Below are positions 61,666 to 64,000 of a stretch of 64,000 nt of DNA, piece by piece. Positions within the stretch are counted from its first letter, which is position 1. Each line of letters opens with the position of its first letter. The notes under the pieces were generated by a model. That model made no database searches. It saw only the letters and a program-made list of their open reading frames with translations, and had not been told where the DNA came from. This DNA is from Spirosoma linguale DSM 74 (lineage in GTDB: Bacteria; Bacteroidota; Bacteroidia; Cytophagales; Spirosomataceae): contig CP001769.1 in assembly GCA_000024525.1 (NCBI GenBank), forward strand, positions 186,001 to 250,000, given 5' to 3'. The position numbers and the translations under genes were made by a program.

Positions 61666-64000
61666 CTAGTTCTTTTTTACGGTAGTCGGGTAGCAATTGA
61701 CCGTTGGGCACAAACACTTGATGGCTCCCTTGGTGGGATTAAGCGATAAGCCTGCGGGTAAACTGCCTACACTGACGGCAAAGGTGAGTGGAGCGGTACC
61801 ACCGGTTGTTTGAATGGTTTGGTTGTAGGCCGTGCCCACTGTACCATTGGGCAGGCTGCTCGTGCTGATCGCCAGCGTACAGGGGGTTACCGAACACGAA
61901 GCCGGCGCAAAGTAAACATCCTGATCGGAGCCGCAACCGGGCATCGTGGCGGTTACTGTATGCTGTGATCCATCGGAGTTAAACCCGGATAACGTAAAGG
62001 TTACCTGGGCCGCATTCGGTGCTGCCTGTACAGTTGTTGTGGCCGTGCCATCGGTAATGGTAATCGTACCGCCTGCCGTATTGTTGACCAGGTCGATTAT
62101 ACCGGTTATACTGTACTGGTTGGTAGCCGAAAAACAATCGCCACGCGTAACGGTGAGGTTCAGCGAACATACGGCTACCGTACCGACGGTGATGGTTAGT
62201 GGAACCGTGGCCGAACAGGATTTACTGTCGGTCACCTGAATGGTGAAGGTAGCCGTACCAGCCCCTCCTGGTGTACCGGTGATGGCTCCCGTGGTAGCAT
62301 TAAGCGATAAGCCTGCGGGCAAACTGCCTACACTGACGGCATAGGTTAGCGGGGCCGTGCCGCCCGTTGTCTTGATGGTCTGATTGTAGGCCGCGCCTAC
62401 CGTGCCATTGGGCAGGCTGTTGGTACCAATCGTCAGATTACAGGGTGTTACCGAACACGAAGCGGGTGCGGTATACGTGGCATTATCGGTACTACAACCT
62501 GATAGCGTAGCAACTACCGTGTGAGAACCAGTACCGGAGGTTAAGCCTGTGAGCGAAAAAGGTACCGATGTACTGGTTGCCGATACTGGTACGGTAGTCG
62601 ACCGGGTACCATCGGTAATGGTCATTGTACCCGCTGCCGCATTCGTAAACGAGACGGTTCCGCTAACGGTGTACTGGTTGGTGGCGGTCAAACAGGCACC
62701 CGCAGTAACAACAACATTCATGGAACAGGCAGTAAACCCAAAATCATACGAGTGGTTGTTGGCACCGGGCGCACCCGTAGTGAGCGCAGCAATAACATTG
62801 GTGCCCACTAAAGTCCCATCGCTATCGCGCTGGTCTTCGGTGCCATTGGTGACGTTAGCCAGCGTTAGGTGCATACCAGCCAGCGCGGTCTGACTTGAGG
62901 CATTATCGATGGTCACCGAATAGCTCGCTGATGCCGTTAAGGCGGTTATATTATAAATTAAGTTGGCCGAACTGGTGCCCGATGCGTTAGAGAAAATATA
63001 CGTACCCGTGCCGTCGGTTTTGGCCGTAGCCAGCGTGGCCCCGGTGCTGCTCTTCAACGTCACCGTCACGTTTGCAAGAGCCGGTTCATCAGGGTCCTGC
63101 CGTCCGTTGCCGTCGGTGTCGTTCCAAACCCGGTTGCCAATTTCAATACTGGTGGCTGCACAGACAGCCTGCATGCCGGTTATAGCAAAGGTTTTGTGAC
63201 TGGTAATTGAATTACCATAGTTGGCTACCTCATTGCTTATGCTCAGATACCGGCCCCCGGCATTGGTGTCCCCATCCAGTGGATCGGCAAACCCACCCAA
63301 TACTTCACCTGTACCGGAAGCAATGAAAACCCCACCATTAAACAGAAAGGGGTGCGAAATAGTACGGCCAACTTCCAGAAACCAGTCTCCACCAGGGCCC
63401 ATCGAAACCATATTGAGGTCTGAGCTAGTCTTGGTGTTTGAGGACCAGCCCGTGTTCAACCCTGAACTCGTAACTGCGGGATCAGTACGCGCCTGTGATG
63501 TGTACGGCCCAACTTTACCATTGGATTCGATCGACATAGTGCCATCGGCATTGCGCCAGGTAGTCAACATATAGCCCATATCGCGGTCGCTATCCATGGA
63601 GAAAATCTTACGGTTTCCAACCCCAATAATGACCGAACCATTGTCAGTGAGGGCAATATCGTTCACATAAGGTTGAAATTCGCCATCGGTATTTTGTTGA
63701 CCAACAAAATTATCGCTCCATTTCACGTTTGGCCAACCAGCCCAACGCAACGAGCCACCTTGTATAGCCGATAAACCATAGTTGAGCAATTCGGTCCAGG
63801 TACCTGACGTCAGGTCCATTTTTAGTATTTTTAACTTCAGGTCTGGCGAGCCTCCTGTACTGGCATCACACACCCCGCCTATGTACATCGATCCGGCATA
63901 TATTGACAGGGCTGATGGGCGGAAACGGCCGCCTGAACAGGTGGCCACCGACGATGGGATTGAGATCTCACTTACCGGTAGGCTACTACCGGTATAACCA
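61666..64000 (-). CDS. Secreted SdrD_B/putative-Ig protein with Cys-Pro tail (partial)
   Basis: Open to the end of the window, so the 5' end with signal peptide is missing; over 775 codons are visible. Propeller-like part (LSIYAGSMYIGGVCDAS, VKWSDNFVGQQNTDGEFQPYVND), an SdrD_B-type module (IGNRVWNDTDGNGRQDPDEP), then two rounds of a Cys-containing module plus a putative-Ig module (NLTIGTNSLPNGTVGAAYNQ, then SVGSLPAGLSLNATTGAITG). It ends CPTVNCYPTTVKKN. The last Ig-type module is cut short at PTKGAIKC just before the tail. Paralogue of the gene at 58525. Confidence 0.85.
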   Translation of the reverse strand, partial: GYTGSSLPVSEISIPSSVATCSGGRFRPSALSIYAGSMYIGGVCDASTGGSPDLKLKILKMDLTSGTWTELLNYGLSAIQGGSLRWAGWPNVKWSDNFVGQQNTDGEFQPYVNDIALTDNGSVIIGVGNRKIFSMDSDRDMGYMLTTWRNADGTMSIESNGKVGPYTSQARTDPAVTSSGLNTGWSSNTKTSSDLNMVSMGPGGDWFLEVGRTISHPFLFNGGVFIASGTGEVLGGFADPLDGDTNAGGRYLSISNEVANYGNSITSHKTFAITGMQAVCAATSIEIGNRVWNDTDGNGRQDPDEPALANVTVTLKSSTGATLATAKTDGTGTYIFSNASGTSSANLIYNITALTASASYSVTIDNASSQTALAGMHLTLANVTNGTEDQRDSDGTLVGTNVIAALTTGAPGANNHSYDFGFTACSMNVVVTAGACLTATNQYTVSGTVSFTNAAAGTMTITDGTRSTTVPVSATSTSVPFSLTGLTSGTGSHTVVATLSGCSTDNATYTAPASCSVTPCNLTIGTNSLPNGTVGAAYNQTIKTTGGTAPLTYAVSVGSLPAGLSLNATTGAITGTPGGAGTATFTIQVTDSKSCSATVPLTITVGTVAVCSLNLTVTRGDCFSATNQYSITGIIDLVNNTAGGTITITDGTATTTVQAAPNAAQVTFTLSGFNSDGSQHTVTATMPGCGSDQDVYFAPASCSVTPCTLAISTSSLPNGTVGTAYNQTIQTTGGTAPLTFAVSVGSLPAGLSLNPTKGAIKCLCPTVNCYPTTVKKN

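Overview
The window looks like a chromosome segment of a Bacteroidota, order Cytophagales; a Spirosoma-like genus is my best guess. The support is a carboxypeptidase-domain TonB receptor, a SUF system with a DUF59 protein and a bacilliredoxin, ebo genes, and many giant secreted repeat proteins. The genus is inference; no rRNA or tRNA gene was seen.

Layout. 1-7.5 kb: the end of a phosphorelay protein, single-domain response regulators, a flavin amine oxidase, a TonB receptor, a lipoprotein and a ureide-permease-like transporter. 7.9-11.4 kb: a soluble hybrid kinase with two complete kinase cores. 11.5-15.7 kb: eboA, eboB and eboC, with two opposite-strand envelope genes between eboA and eboB. 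15.7-26.5 kb: suf genes on the minus strand in the order sufC-sufD ... sufS ... sufE-DUF59-bacilliredoxin, broken at two places. Between sufS and sufE is a toxin-antitoxin pair bracketed by an exact 43-bp repeat of the end of sufS. Between sufD and sufS is an AT-rich island with a small RiPP-precursor-like gene, a secreted protein split by an IS630 element, a membrane protein and a second IS630 copy. That second copy carries four 16-bp GC-rich insertions.

26.8-64 kb: about 37 kb with only minus-strand genes for exported proteins. The first is a 5,544-residue protein with Ig/PKD-like modules, an exact 858-bp tandem duplication and 14 SdrD_B-type modules. Next come a short TSP3-type protein, four related proteins sharing N- and C-terminal modules, a peptidase-S74-type protein and two SdrD_B-like proteins; the last runs off the window. 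Several genes have their own hairpin terminators. Four of the proteins share a short C-terminal tail, C-P-x3-C-[VY]-P-x2-V-[KR], which may be an undescribed sorting or anchoring tag.

Functional reading: the left third is signalling, transport and Fe-S assembly housekeeping that has taken several insertions. The right part is a surface-protein factory evolving by module duplication and gene conversion. The points most worth checking are the 16-bp element family, the toxin-antitoxin insertion with its 43-bp duplication, the C-terminal tail motif, and the duplicated 5' leaders at 57.8 and 61.3 kb.
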